From Dama dama (lineage: Eukaryota; Chordata; Mammalia; Artiodactyla; Cervidae), in contig NC_083691.1 in the NCBI RefSeq assembly GCF_033118175.1, forward strand, positions 56,014,001 to 56,078,000: a stretch of DNA of 64,000 nucleotides, in the 5' to 3' direction. The translations under genes were made by a program, and so were the position numbers. Positions 42,811-55,149 of the stretch are shown piece after piece. Within the stretch, counting starts at the first letter, position 1; each line of letters opens with the position of its first letter. Under the pieces are notes generated by a model that made no database searches, was not told the DNA's origin, and was given only the letters and a program-made list of their open reading frames with translations.

Positions 42811-43546
42811 TTCTCCATTCTTGCCAAACTAATACAGTCAGGTTTAAAATTTTTTTGCCAATCTGAAGGATGTGAAACAGTATCTAAAGTTTGTTTTAAT
42901 CCATATTTCCTCAATTGCAAGTGAAGTTGATTAACGTTTTATGCCTCTTGGCCATTTGGCCCCCTTAACTGAATTATTTATATTGCTTCCCTCCCCCACC
43001 CCACTCAGTTCTTTATCTTTTTCTTACTGATTTTTGGGACTTCTTTGTGAATTCTGGGTATAAATTATGCCTAGGACATATGGATTGCAAACATCTTTTC
43101 CCAATAAAAGGCCCTTTTAACTTTCTTTGCTGTGGTCCCTTCTGCTGTACAGAAGTTTTAAATTTTAAATGATAAATATATCAGTCTTTTATAGCTTGCT
43201 TTTTTATAGCTTGTTGAGGAAATCCTGGCCACATATATCTTCTCATAAAAGTTTTTCAGGTTCACTTTTTCACTATTAGGTTTTAATTCATCTGGAACTT
43301 ATCTTTATGTATGTTATGAGTTAGGGATTCAACTTCATGCTTTTTTGTAAGGATCCCAACTGTTCTAATAACAATTACCAAATTCTTTCCCACTGATTTT
43401 CAATTCTACCATCACATGTAATGTTTTCTAATATGTATAGATATTATTTCAGTTCTCCATTCCCTTACCCTGGTCTACCAACCAACCATGCACCTATACC
43501 ACAGGGTATTAATTTCCATAGCTTTATAATAAATCCTGATATTCTT

Positions 43547-43746
43547 TTTAAAAAATGTTTATTTATTTGGCTGCACTGGGTCTTAGTTGCAGCATATGGG
43601 ATCTTCAGTTTTCATTGTAGCATACAGGATTTAGCTGCAGCATGCAAACTCTTAGTTGTGGCATGTGGGATCTAGTTCCCTGACCAGGGATCGAACCTAC
43701 ATTGGGAGCACAGTGTCTTAGCCACTGGACCACCAGGGAAGTCCCC
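43547..43746 (-). mobile_element. CHR SINE with 17-bp TSD
   Basis: Head at 43746, tail complement near 43548. Perfect TSD TAAATCCTGATATTCTT at 43530-43546 and 43747-43763. Confidence 0.96.
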
Positions 43747-44139
43747 TAAATCCTGATATTCTTGCCCTTAGATTTTCTATATGAATTTCATGACAGCTTG
43801 TCAAGTTCCATGAAACACTTTATCTATTCTGATTGAGAGTACACTGAAATTACAGATTTGCTTGGGAAGAGTCACCATCAGGTTTCCTTTTCATGAACAT
43901 GGTCCCTTCCACAGAGTCTTCCTTACCGTCTTTTCAAGATATGCTACAGATTTCTCTATAAAGACCTTGGACTTGTTTTGTTTTCTTTATTCTTAAGTAT
44001 ATATTTCAAGAGGTTTTTTTATGGCATTATGAGTTTTTAAAATTAGATTTTCTCTTGGTTTTTTAATGTTCTACAGGAATGCCATTGGTTTTCCATGTGG
44101 ATCTCAGAACCACTCAACTTGCTGCAATCAAAAGCATTT

Positions 44140-44410
44140 GGAGTCCCAAATGCGTTACAACTCCACGAAAAAAGTCAAACCCTAAACCAATATACTGTAT
44201 GATTCCATTTATATGCTATTCTGAAAAAGGAAAGTTTAAAAGGATAAAAAAAAAAATCAGTAGCTGTGCAAGGACTAGAGATGGTGGGAGAGGTGACTAC
44301 AAAGTAGAGTGAAAGAATTATGGAAAATGATGGAACCTTCTTGTATCTTGACTGCAGTGGTAGCTACATAATTGTCCATTTATCAAAACTCAGAATTCAA
44401 ACTCACACTT
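44140..44410 (+). mobile_element. L1M 3' UTR fragment
   Basis: ATACTGTATGATTCCATTTA, ATGCTATTCTGAAAAAGG and TTATCAAAACTCAGAATTCA follow old L1 3' UTR order; sense on plus, so a separate copy from the block to its left. Confidence 0.65.
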
Positions 44411-44422
44411 AAAACACTCATA

Positions 44423-44570
44423 CTGGGATTTCCCTGGGGCAGTCAAGTGATTAAGAACCTAAGTTTCCGAAGGCAGGGGGTACAGGTTCAATTCCTGGTC
44501 AGGGAAAAACTAACCATGTGTGGCCACATGCCACACAATGCCGGCAAAAAATTTTAAAGTAAATAGATAA
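44423..44570 (+). mobile_element. CHR SINE
   Basis: GGGATTTCCCTGGGGCAGTC head, TACAGGTTCAATTCCTGGTC B box, A-rich tail. Confidence 0.88.
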
Positions 44571-44659
44571 AATAAAACTAATTAAATCGATTAAAAAAAA
44601 TAATAAAAACCTGACCTTAAAAAGAAAAAACATCTGGAAGAATTCACACTCATAAGTGT

Positions 44660-44686
44660 AAGTGTGTGTGTGTGTGTGTGTGTGTA
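44660..44686. repeat. (GT)n microsatellite
   Basis: About twelve GT units. Confidence 0.93.
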
Positions 44687-45296
44687 TTAGTGTCCAAAAA
44701 TGCATAAAGCTGGCCAGGTATTAGCCTCCAAGCTCGACACAACTTCCTGATATTGGAGGGTCCAGTGTGACAAAACAACGATTTGCAAAAAACATAATAT
44801 ACCTCTAGGGGCTGTTAATACTATAGCTCTGAAAGGACTGTCTTGGACACACTATGGGCCTGGGTGCTACATGCAACTGAGCAAGCCTGATCTTTACCAT
44901 GCTGTGTAGGGAATGTCCTTATTCACAGTGGTTATCCACAAGCCTAAGCTGGGCCGCTTCTCAGGCTGAGCGCAGAGCTCAAGGTTCCCATGGCACAGCA
45001 AGCCAGCTGGGCTCTGGTTGCCATGGGTCCCACCCCTTGGGCTCCTGCTTCTGTTTACCCACTGTGACCTTCTAAAAGGCTAGAGGGAGAAAACAGGAGA
45101 CCAGCAGAACTGGCCCACTGGGCATTTGGGCTCCTTGGAGACTATATGACTATGATTTATAAGTTCCTCTTTATTTATTGAGTATCCATTAGTTACCAGG
45201 GACTGTGCAAACTTCTTTATAAGCAATATCACTATTCATCTTCATATGTCCTATGAGAGAGAAATTGTTTTTCTTATAACACAGACAAGGAATCTC

Positions 45297-45690
45297 ATAA
45301 AGAAGGCTGAGCACTGAAGGACTGATGCTTTTGAACTGTGGCACTGGAAATGACTCTTGAGAGTCCCTTGGACTACAAGGAGATCAAATCAATCAATCCT
45401 AAAGGAAATCAACTCTGAATATTCACTGGAAGGACTGATGCTGAAGCTGAAGCTCCAATCGTTTGGCCTGATGCAAAGAATCTTTGGGAAAGACCCTGAT
45501 GATGGGAAAGAATGAAGGCAAGAGGAGAAGGGGGCGACAGAGGATGAGATGGTTGGATGGCATTACCAACTCAATGGACATGAGTTTGAGCAAATTCTGG
45601 GGGACAGTGAAGGACAGGGAAGCCTGGCGTGCTGCAGTCCATGCGGTCACAAACAGTCAGGCATGACTTAGTGACTGAACAACAACAAAG
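45297..45690 (+). mobile_element. BovB LINE 3' end
   Basis: ATAAAGAAGGCTGAGCACTG to TGACTGAACAACAACAAAG, with a short internal deletion near 45462-45485. Confidence 0.93.
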
Positions 45691-45777
45691 CTGATCTCAG
45701 CCAAAAATAAACAAACCACGTCCTTCTTTCTCAATGTGGCATGTGATTCTGCTAGCTCCTGCCTATAGATCCTGCTC

Positions 45778-45905
45778 TCTTTCTCTTGGTCTCACTGTGA
45801 GGCACGCAGAACTTCTACAAACAGGGATCAAATCTATGCCCCCCGCTGCCCCCCGCCACATTGGAAGCACAGAGTCTTAATCACTAGACCATCAGGGAAG
45901 TCCCG
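45778..45905 (-). mobile_element. CHR SINE, short form
   Basis: AAACAGGGATCAAATCTATG and TAATCACTAGACCATCAGGG on the plus strand; a C-rich run is expanded at 45840-45857. Confidence 0.85.
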
Positions 45906-46049
45906 TAGACTTTCTTTTCAGGGTGCTTCAAGTCCAACTCCTCTCTGCAGACTTGAGACTAACACATACAAAACTTTTCCTGGGGGAACACCCCAACCAA
46001 CACCTTATTCTTTTATTTGCTCCTTTGGTCTACACCACAACCCTCTGAG

Positions 46050-46185
46050 TCAACTGGGGTTCTTTTCACAGTCATTAAAAAACTGAGGCTCAGAGTGGTT
46101 CAGAGACCCGCCAAAGGGCCCTTCCTTATCTGACAAGACTCAAACCCAGGTCTCGTGCCCTGAAGTCCAGAACCATCCTGAAGCC
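46050..46185 (+). mobile_element. MIR SINE
   Basis: AAACTGAGGCTCAGAGTGGT and CTCAAACCCAGGTCTCGTGC are MIR core words in the right order. Confidence 0.75.
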
Positions 46186-47068
46186 ATCGCCCTGGCACAG
46201 AGAAGAGTTTATTACTTATTTAGAGTGGTGTATAATGTGTGTGGCAAAAATACAAATTTAAATTGGATTACAGAAATACTCCAAAGTCCAATTTAGAAAA
46301 ACACAAAACAGAACAGACATGCTGCAGATTTCAGTTCATGCTGTTAAGTGTTAAACTCTGCAATCCAGCCCACTCAAGTCCTGTTCAAGTATCAGTCTGA
46401 GTATTTTTTTAAAAATATATATGATTGAGATTTCTATTCTTAAGAAATCCAGAAGCTAAGCTCTGGCATCAGACCTGAGTCCGAATCCAGTTCCATCACT
46501 GACTACCTATGGGACTGGGAGTGTGTTTCTTAACTCCTCTGGACCAGTTTCCTTGAGGCTAGAGAAAAAAAAACACCTATGGTCAATAGCCACTGCACAT
46601 ATTAAACAAGGAGACTGTAGGTGAGAATTTAACATTTCAGAGGCAGTGTAGAAGGATGACAAATACTAGTTTCCTTCCCTTCTACAAAAATAAAAGGATC
46701 ACTTGTATTTACAGAAATAGTGGCTTCAAATGCCAATTCCTTTAGGCACAAAATAGTTTTCATCCAATCATTATTTCTTGAGCATCTACTATCTACCCTG
46801 GGTCCTCTGGTAGGGAAGGCAGCCAGCAAACCGATAATTATACAAATAGTTGGCTAATAACTGCTGCATTGAGTCTCACTGAGTGTGTTTTGAAGGAGAG
46901 AATGGATTTCCTTTACAATGACGGTCCTGTGGTTGCCCACTTCCCAGCTCACAACCCCTCCCAGGATCTGAGAGCCAGAAAACTTATTCTCGGCCAGATG
47001 GCCCCCTCGTAAAGGGTTATGGCTCTCCTCCTGGTGAACTTATCTCTAAAGCACCCTGCAAGGGATAT

Positions 47069-47283
47069 GGGGCTTCCCAGGTGGCTCAGTGGGTAAAGAA
47101 TCTGCCTGCAATGACGGAGACTTGGATTTGATCCCTGGGTTGGGACGATCCCTTGGAGGAGGGCATGGCAACCCACTCTAGTATTCTTGCCTGGAGAATC
47201 TCATGGAGAGAGGAGCCTGGCGGGCTACAGTCCATGGGGTTGAAAAGATTTAGACACAACTGAAGTGACTGAGCATGCACGCA
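47069..47283 (+). mobile_element. Bov-tA SINE with 10-bp TSD
   Basis: Full length, GGGGCTTCCCAGGTGGCTCA to CTGAGCATGCACGCA. Perfect TSD CAAGGGATAT at 47059-47068 and 47284-47293. Confidence 0.95.
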
Positions 47284-47624
47284 CAAGGGATATACTTGGT
47301 GAGAGGAAAGTAGTGATGGACCTTCCTACCTGCACCATGAGAGAGGGGGAAGGGGAATAAGCCTGAGGGGTACTCTGAGCTGGATTTGAGGTGGTAGCTG
47401 TGGGGTACCTGTGGGATTCTCTGGGAACCTGTCTGCTCAGCTTGTGCCCCCCACCATTCCCACGGAGCAGGTGCTGGTGTTGCCGTGCCCAGCTTGGAGG
47501 TCTACACAATGTGCACACATCTGTCCAAGGAGGGTATCAAAGGGCTCCAGGGGAGAGAGGGGAACAGGACAGATCTTTACTGCTGCCCGCCAGGTGCTCA
47601 CTGATGCCCACGGCAGTCAGGTGA

Positions 47625-47840
47625 AGTCGTGACTATTATCCCCTTTATAAACAGGTAGGGCCCGGTACTTAAGGAGGTTCCATTCTTACATCCGTTCATC
47701 AGATATTCATTCAGCACACTCTGTGCCAAATTCTGAGTCTAACACAAAGTCACAGAGCTGCCAGGTGGGTAAGCTGGATTCAAAGTGCCATCACTTCCTG
47801 GCTTCAAACCCTTTGCTCTTTCCAGTCCAACATGATACCT
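47625..47840 (+). mobile_element. MIR SINE
   Basis: GACTATTATCCCCTTTATAA and later AAAGTCACAGAGCTGCCAGG and TTTGCTCTTTCCAGTCC keep MIR order, with unrelated bases between. Confidence 0.55.
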
Positions 47841-48074
47841 CAAGAAGGTAAAAGGTTTTATGTTCAGGGTCATCAGAAGTACCTGGAGTGCCAAGTGTAT
47901 GAGAATGAGATAGTTAGCCGAGCAAAGCTGCGTGTGCTAAATATTGATGGAAAAGCCTATGGAGGTGGGCCCAAGAGCTTCCTCCATTAGACTGTGAGCT
48001 CTCTGATGGCAGGAACTGGGACTTTCCCCTCCTTTCATCTTCAGTGCTGGGCACAGAATGGGTGAGACATGCAA

Positions 48075-48600
48075 TAACATGCTGAAATTCAAATGTGTTA
48101 TGCTAAGTGAAAGAAGGTGAAGGTGTTAGTTGCTCAGTTGTGTTCAACTCTTTGCGACCCCATGGATTGTAGCCTGCCCTGCTCCTCTGTCCATGGAATT
48201 TTCCAGGCAAGAATATTGGAATGGGTAGCCATTCTCTTCTCCAGGGCATCTTCCCAATTCAGGGATCAAACCTGGATCTCCCACATTGCAGGCAGATTCT
48301 TTACCTTCTGAACTACCAGGGAAGCCAAACTCAAAAGGCTACGTGCTGCTTGACTCCACTTATATGACATTCTGAAAAAGACAGAACTATTAGAGACAGA
48401 AACAGAAAGCACTACCAGAGGCTGGGGATGCGAGAGAAGTTGACTTCAAAGGGGTATGGGGAAATTTTTGAATGTGATGGGATGGTTCTATATACTGTGA
48501 TAACGGTTACACGATTGTATGCATCTGTCAAAGTTCATAGAACTACATGGTAAAAAGGGTAACTTTCATTATATATAAATTATACTCTAATTTTTTAAAG
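48075..48600 (+). mobile_element. L1M 3' UTR, split by Bov-tA
   Basis: TGCTAAGTGAAAGAAG on the left continues as CCAAACTCAAAAGGCTACGT on the right and runs to ATATATAAATTATACTCTAA. Confidence 0.8.
48118..48327 (-). mobile_element. Bov-tA SINE in L1M
   Basis: Full length in reverse; sits inside the AAGAAG/CCAAACTC junction of the host. Confidence 0.93.
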
Positions 48601-49484
48601 GGGGAAGAAAGAGAAAAAGAGAATGAATATAAGCAGAAGCAGATTTACAGAGAAGCTAATGAAGCTTAAATTTCAAGACCCCCTCAACTGCATGGGTCCT
48701 GGGAGGGGTCCTAGTAAGCGTACTCATCAAATTTTTTATGACTTTTTCAGAGAAGGCGCCTTTCTTCCACTGTAAATGCTTCAAGATCTATTAAACCTAG
48801 ATCCATGCCTGAATAAAAGTATAAGAACAGATCAAAAGAAGAATGGTGGGTTCCCAAGGAATTAAGACTCAAGTGGGACCCTAAAGAAAGGCAAGACCTG
48901 GTTCCAGCAGAAGGAGGTAAGGAAGACAACCCAGGGAGCAGAACCAGCATGGACACAAGTTCAGGGGTTTCTCATGGTTCCCGGTGATGTCATGAGCATC
49001 AGGAAACTGGTGTCCCAACACTTATGCTCACTACTCAGACACAGATGTCATGGTGTGATCTCTTCAGGCACATCAAGCCATTAAAGGCAGGTAGAGTTGT
49101 GACCTAACAGGATGTGAAAATCCTAGATGCCAGTGTAACAAGCTTGTATCATTCTTCTGGCTACCCACACAGCAATGACCCCCCAATGCCCAAAAGAAGG
49201 AAATTTTACATTATGTTTCTGAAATGGAAAATGGTTGATGTCCACTTTTCCAGCCTTCCCTCCAGCAGGGGTGTGTGTCTGTGAAGACACACCTGCCCAG
49301 GTATGAACCCAGGTCCCTGCAGCCCTCTCACTCCAAGAATTCATCCTTCATGAGGACAATCTCATATACTACAGGAACAAACACAGCCAAGTGAGGCTGG
49401 TCTTGTGGGTGGAGTTACTGATTTCTTAATGGTTAAAATCAGCCAAGTTATCAGTAGAATGCAGCTCCAATTTTAAAGCAATTC

Positions 49485-49600
49485 TATTACAGAAAAATAT
49501 TTGCACACCCATGTTCATAGCAGCATGATTCACAATAGCCAAGGGATGGAAGGAACTTAAGTGTCCAATGACAGATGAAAGGAGAAACAAAATGCAATGT
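49485..49600 (+). mobile_element. L1M fragment
   Basis: ATTTGCACACCCATGTTCAT and AGCAGCATGATTCACAATAG then GAACTTAAGTGTCCAATGAC are the L1 ORF2 end. Confidence 0.85.
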
Positions 49601-49611
49601 ATATTTATTTT

Positions 49612-49813
49612 TATTGTTGTTCAGTCACTAAATTGTGTCAATCCCATGGACTGTAGCCCGCCAGGCTCCTCTGTCCACGGGATTTTCCCAGGCAAGAATA
49701 CTGGAGTGGGTTGCCATTTCCTTCTCCAGGGGATTTTCTCCATCCAGGGATCAAGCCCATGTCTCCTGCATTGGCAGATGGATTCTTTACCACTGACCCA
49801 CCTGGGAAGCCCA
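49612..49813 (-). mobile_element. Bov-tA SINE
   Basis: Full length in reverse, from the TTGTTGTTCAGTCAC tail to the GGGCTTCCCAGGTGGGTCAG head. Confidence 0.93.
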
Positions 49814-49860
49814 TACATACATACATATATATATAAATATATATTTTTATATATATATGT
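49814..49860. repeat. (ATAC)n(AT)n simple repeat
   Basis: Three ATAC units then imperfect AT/TATAA run. Confidence 0.88.
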
Positions 49861-50231
49861 AATTTTATAGAAACAGAATATATTGAGTACAGGCCATTAG
49901 CTCATTTAATCCATAAATGGTTCACTGTAACAAACTTAGAGGAAAACAGAATTTATAATTTTTCAAGTTACATCTGTTCTGCTTCATGGTACAATGTCAT
50001 TTATTTAATTTACTGAAATTGTCTAACAAAATAAAATTTACCAATTTTAGATGGCATTGTAAACTCATCTCAATTCATTATAGAGGATATAATGACATTT
50101 AAGATGAATGAAAATTAGCAAGCAATGCAAAAATCGTATTTTTTAAATGGTTCTGGTTGCAGAGGAAAAAGCAAAGCCTGTATATTATGTCATATCCAGA
50201 AGTTTCACTACTAAGTATGTTCCTCCTATTG

Positions 50232-50452
50232 ATAGATGGTAAAGAATCGGCCTGCAATTCTGGAGACCTGGGTTCACTCCATGGGTCGGGAAGATCCCCT
50301 GGAGGAGAGCATGGCAACCCACTCCAGTACTCTTGCCCAGAGAATCACATGGACAGAGGACCTGGCAGGCTGCAGTCCACAGCGTTGCACAGAATCGGAC
50401 CTGACTGAATTGACTTAGCATGGACACAAACACATACACACACACTCCGCAC
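50232..50452 (+). mobile_element. Bov-tA SINE, head truncated
   Basis: ATGGTAAAGAATCGGCCTGC to GACTTAGCATGGACAC, then a short CA-rich run to about 50448. Confidence 0.92.
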
Positions 50453-50456
50453 ATGT

Positions 50457-50762
50457 ATATTTGGCTGTGCTGGGTCTTCGTTGCTGCGAACAGGCTTTCT
50501 CTCTAGTTGCAGTGAGTGGAAGCTACTCTTTATTTCAGTGCACGGGCTTCTCATTGCAATGGCTTCTCTTGTTGCGGAGCACAGGCTTTAGGGTGCATGG
50601 GCTTCAGTAGTTGCGGCTCACAAGCTCTAGAGCACGGGCTCAGTAGTTGTGGTGAATGGGCTTAGTTGCCCTGCGGCCCATGGGATCTTCTTGCACCAGA
50701 GATCAAACCTGTGTCCTCTGCATTGGCAAGTGGATTCTTAACCTAAGATCACCAGGGAAGTC

Positions 50763-50763
<1 letters not shown>
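50457..50763 (-). mobile_element. CHR SINE, full length
   Basis: TTGGCTGTGCTGGGTCTTCG through AGTAGTTGCGGCTCACAAGC to the reverse head at 50763. Confidence 0.93.
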
Positions 50764-50795
<32 letters not shown>

Positions 50796-50862
50796 TATGT
50801 ATATGTATATATGTATATGTATATGTGTATACATATATATATACACATACACATATACACCT
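50764..50862. repeat. (TA)n(CA)n composite microsatellite
   Basis: About 100 bases of TATA, CACA and TATG units with near-mirror symmetry; prone to fold and to vary in length. Confidence 0.92.
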
Positions 50863-51566
50863 TGATTTCCTCCAGAAAAGATCTGGAGGTGACTTGGTTA
50901 TAAATCGTGTGACGGATAAGAAACTATCACGATTCCAGGCCCCTGGGCTTGTCTGCAGGAAGGCTTGGGCAGCCAACAAAATCACTGTCACCTTACCCAA
51001 AGTGGGAGGAGCTAGAGGAAGGCTAACCACATCCAGGCCTGACTCACCTGCTCATGGAAGAACGGATATTATCTGCAGCAGGGCTGTCTGGCCAGTGCCC
51101 AGAACGCCTCCCTGATGAGACCACAAAAGCCCAAGAAAAGAAAAAGCAGAATGGAAAACAGCCAGATTTTCTTTGGTGAGTGAAATTTCAATTTGAGAGG
51201 AGGTTCTCCAGCACATGTCTCAATCGTGAGGGAGTTGTTAATTACAAGGGACAGTTAAGGAAAAAAATGCAGCTAATGACTACTACAGAAGGGATCTGGC
51301 TGGGCCTTGTGAACTGGGCTCCTGAGCGGGCCAATCCATCATCAAGAACACCTGCGCTTCAGGTGATGTAAGGAAGCCCACGGCTCCCCTGGGAGAAGAT
51401 CAGCGCGTGCCAGCCTCCCAGCTGTGCTGATTGCTTACAACTCCTGGGGTCCAGCCATCAAGAGCAGACGGAACCTCAGAGAGGAAGGCAAGGCCCTGGT
51501 TTGGGTAACAACATTTTGACGCTTGAAAAGGTAATCCTTGGTAGTGCTCTAAAAGGTGTGGAGGAG

Positions 51567-51680
51567 GGAGTTCCCTACTGGCTACTGGTTAGGATTCTGG
51601 GTTTTCACTGCCGTGGCCTGGGTTTAATCCCTGGTCAGGGAACTGAGATCCTGCAAGCCACTCAGCCAAAAAGGAAAAAA
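51567..51680 (+). mobile_element. CHR SINE, short form
   Basis: GGGAGTTCCCTACTGGCTAC to CTGAGATCCTGCAAGCCACT and an AAAAAG tail. Confidence 0.9.
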
Positions 51681-51726
51681 GTTTTTTTAAACAGGGGGTA
51701 GGGGTTGGGAGGGGGAGGCAGAGGGA

Positions 51727-52030
51727 GGGGCTTCCCTGGTGGCTCTGTGGTAAAGAATCTGCCTGCCAATGCAGGGGACACAGGTTCTATCCCTCGTCTG
51801 GGAAGACCCCACATGCCATTGGCAACTAAGCCCCGTGCACCACAACCACTGATCACAATTACTGAAGCCCATGGCCCTAGAGCCCATGCTCTGCAACAAG
51901 AGAAGCCACCGCAGTGAGAAGCCCGTGCACAACTGGAGAGTAGCCCCCGCTCGCTGCAGCTAGGGAAAAGCCCATGCAGCAACGAAGACCCAGCACAGCC
52001 AAAAATAAATAAATAAAATTATTTTTTATA
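51727..52030 (+). mobile_element. CHR SINE, full length
   Basis: GGGGCTTCCCTGGTGGCTCT, long body (TAGCCCCCGCTCGCTGCAGC) and AAATAAATAAATAAAATT tail. Confidence 0.94.
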
Positions 52031-52439
52031 AAAAAGATGAGGTAGAATGATGCTTGGGAGTTAACAAGCTGAAATACATCAAACAGTTTGCTTTGTTTAG
52101 AGAAGATATTCCTCTCAACTACACAGAATGAGAACTACTTTGGAACATCTGTTCCATTTGCTTTTGCAGATCTGAAAAGAATGGATAAAGCTAGGTCACT
52201 AAGGAAAAAACAATTCCAACACAGAACACAAAGAGTTGGATTAGAGGAGGGTGATATAAGAAATTTTGTCAATTCAGGATGAAAACAGTATACTTTCTTT
52301 CCATTTGTTGTGAGCTCCAGATGGCCATGAAGACAGAGCGGACAGACAGGCAAGTCCTGGTGAGGGATGGCCTGCTATCTTGGGAACCAACAGCAAGCAG
52401 AAACGCTTCACATTTTGGAAAATAAAAAAAGTTAACATC

Positions 52440-52810
52440 CCATAATAAGTGGTTCACATTACTGAGCACAGCCCTAAGCACCCTACGTGCATTTGCAGGT
52501 ACAACCACTCTAAGAAGTAGGCATGATTCTAATCTCCATTTCTCACACTGAAGATGTCGATCAGAGAAGTTAAATTATCAGGCTAAGGTCACACAGAGGA
52601 TGAGATGGTTGGATGGCATCACTGATTCAATGGACATGAGTTTAAGCAAGCTCCAGGAGTTGGTGATAGACAGGGAAGCCTGATGTGCTGCAGTCAATGG
52701 GGTCGCAAAGAGTCAGACATGACTGAGCAACTGAACTGAACTGTAGGTCACACAGGGAGTCCACGTCGGAACTGAAACTAGAACGTGAGATTTGAAGACC
52801 TCGGTGCTAA
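52440..52810 (+). mobile_element. MIR SINE split by BovB
   Basis: CACTGAAGATGTCGATCAGA and GGCTAAGGTCACACAG on the left continue as GGTCACACAGGGAGTCCAC on the right. Confidence 0.8.
52597..52744 (+). mobile_element. BovB 3' end, 148 bases, nested, with TSD
   Basis: AGGATGAGATGGTTGGATGG to GCAACTGAACTGAACTGT. Perfect 11-bp TSD AGGTCACACAG at 52586-52596 and 52745-52755. Confidence 0.95.
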
Positions 52811-53450
52811 ACGGATGTCCCGACTTTTTTTGACAGCACAAAATCAGTAAAATATTATGATATTCCTCAGGCTTTGCTGAGGAAATCTTGTTAAGTCATC
52901 ATGAAGGCTGGTTTTATCTAAAATGAGCCTATCTAATACATTAGCCCACTTCCCAAGGCTCTTTCAAACTGTAACATAACTTGGCTTCTGCTGAAATCAA
53001 ACAAAAGCTCGGGAGAACCTCCCACAGCATTGCGAGTCTACTCCCCCAGCCTCATGACCTTCCCCAGAGAGTGTGTGCAGCATGCCCTTCTCCCAGGCAG
53101 ACCCACTGCCTGCTCTGCGCCCAGCACTGCACTGTAAACCCCCCATTCCATCTCCTCTCATCTTCATGATGCCCAGAGGTTTCGCTGTCCACAGAGCTGG
53201 TCAGTATCTGTTAATGGGGGATGTGACCTGGCTAGAAAGCTGCTTGAACCCACAGCTGCCGATGGAGGGAGTGAGCAAAATGGGAGGCTTTGGAGGTCAG
53301 GGATCTCAGTGCCAGTCTGTGCTGCACCACTCACTGGGTGACAGTCCTTGGACAAGCACCCAGGAGACTCACTGGGTTTATGTCCTCTACACAACGGGGT
53401 GTCCCCACCAGAGCTGGGAGTCCTGTCAATGGATGATATACAAGAAAATA

Positions 53451-53695
53451 GTGATGCTGAAGTTCCAATACTTTAGGCACCTGATGTGAAGAGCCAACTC
53501 ACTGGAAAAGACCTTGATATTGGGAAAGATTGATGGCAGGAGGAGAAAGGGGAGACAGAGGATGAGATGATTAGATGGCATCATCAACTTTTGAGTTTGA
53601 GCAAACTCTGGGAGATTGTTAAGGACAAGGAAGCCTGGCATGCTACAGTCCATGGGGTCACAAAGAGTCAGACACAACTGAGCAATGGAGCAACA
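53451..53695 (+). mobile_element. BovB 3' end, 245 bases, with TSD
   Basis: GTGATGCTGAAGTTCCAATA to AGCAATGGAGCAACA. Perfect 11-bp TSD ACAAGAAAATA at 53440-53450 and 53696-53706. Confidence 0.95.
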
Positions 53696-54210
53696 ACAAG
53701 AAAATACACTGAAAAGAAATGCTGCACAGACCTGTGACATTATTTCCCTACGGTGGAGGTTGCAAGCAAAGGATCATGGTGTCCCACTAACAGCAGGGTG
53801 AAGCAGGAGCCACCATGAGAGTTATACCTGAGGAGCCCTGGGTGGGGCTGAGCCCAGCCCTTGTGCCTATAAGACCCAGGGATGCCTTGTGGCTGGGAGA
53901 ACAGGGATAGCACTGCCTGCAAGCCCCTCCCTGGGGTTAGTGGACAGTAACATCCAATGAGCATGGTTTTCAGAGCACAGGGAGGAGTGTTGCTGTCCCA
54001 GTGGACTCTTAAAAGCATCCCACCCTGATTCGTTGCTTCCTTCTGGCTGCGTGACAGCAGGGAAATGCCTCTTCCCAGAAGGTTCTGGGGGCATCAGGAA
54101 CACCTGTATTCATACTGCCTCCATCCCAAAACAGAGAAAACGATGGACAAGTTCACACTGCTTCCTCTCCCTGCGTGCATTTGACCAAGAAGGTTTTACT
54201 ATGAATGGTA

Positions 54211-54409
54211 CACGTGCTCATGGGCTCACGTGTCATGTCCAGCTCTTTGCAACCCCATGGACCATAGCCTGCCAGGCTCCTCTGTCCATGGGATTTCCCA
54301 AGCAAGAATATTGGAGTGGGTCACCACTTTCTGCTTCAGGAAATCTTCCCAACCCATGTCTCCTGCATTGGCAGATGGACCCTTTACCACTGAGCCACTT
54401 GGGAAGTCC
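54211..54409 (-). mobile_element. Bov-tA SINE with TSD
   Basis: Reverse copy with a short deletion in the middle. Perfect 10-bp TSD ATGAATGGTA at 54201-54210 and 54410-54419. Confidence 0.94.
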
Positions 54410-54501
54410 ATGAATGGTATAGTTTGGCCCAAACTTTGGCGTTGATAGGATCTTTCCTCAAACCCCAGCCCTGACTGGTCTGCGAAGAATTAAGCCTGGG
54501 C

Positions 54502-54720
54502 TAGCTTCCCAGGGGGCTCAGTGGTAAAGAACCTGCCTGCCAATGCAAGAGATGTGGGTTTAATCACTCAGTGGGTTAGATTCCCTGAAGAAGGAAATGG
54601 CAACCCACTTGCCATTCCCAGGTATTCTTGCCTGGGAAACCCCATGGACAGAGGAGCCTAGAGGGCTACAGTCCACGGGGTCACAAAGGGTCGGACACAA
54701 CTGAGCAACTAAACAACAAG
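54502..54720 (+). mobile_element. Bov-tA SINE
   Basis: TAGCTTCCCAGGGGGCTCAG to GAGCAACTAAACAACAAG, with a small internal duplication around CAACCCACTTGCCATTCCCA. Confidence 0.92.
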
Positions 54721-55149
54721 GCACCACTCCTGGAGGTGTCCCTGGGGGTATGCTATCCTGGGAGGAATAACTAAAGGGACCACAAGCCTGTGATGTAGTA
54801 TGGGGTGGTTCTGTAGCTCGTTTGCAGGTAGAGAAGGCAAGTTACTTTTTAGGATGGGTTGGTTAGTTGGTTAGCAGTGGACTTCAGCAGGAGGGGACTA
54901 GAGCACAGAGTGCTGGGTACAGGGGCCTGGTCTTCAGGAAGCTCTGCATCAGTCAGGGCCTAGGGTGACATCTCTGGGTCCCTATGCACTGAACAGGGTG
55001 CAGCACAGGAGGATGGCTCCCAGCTGGGCATCAGGAACCACCGTTCTAGACTCAGCTCTGATCCCAACTGGCAGCGTGATCTTGAGCCATCACACCATCC
55101 CTCCCGGAACCTCTCCTCATCCTTTCATTCAGAAATCACTGACCTACTG

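Larger units (their letters stand above)
41620..44080 (-). mobile_element. Old L1M 3' region, host to several younger elements
   Basis: Antisense L1 ORF2-end and 3' UTR words run in order across the block: CATTCTATTGATGCATATTT, GAACATTCTTATACAAGTCT, GCCAATCTGAAGGATGTGAA, GCAAACATCTTTTCCCAATA, TCCATAGCTTTATAATAAAT and TTCTCTATAAAGACCTTGGA. It is interrupted by three CHR SINEs, one of which is itself broken by a younger L1. Confidence 0.75.
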
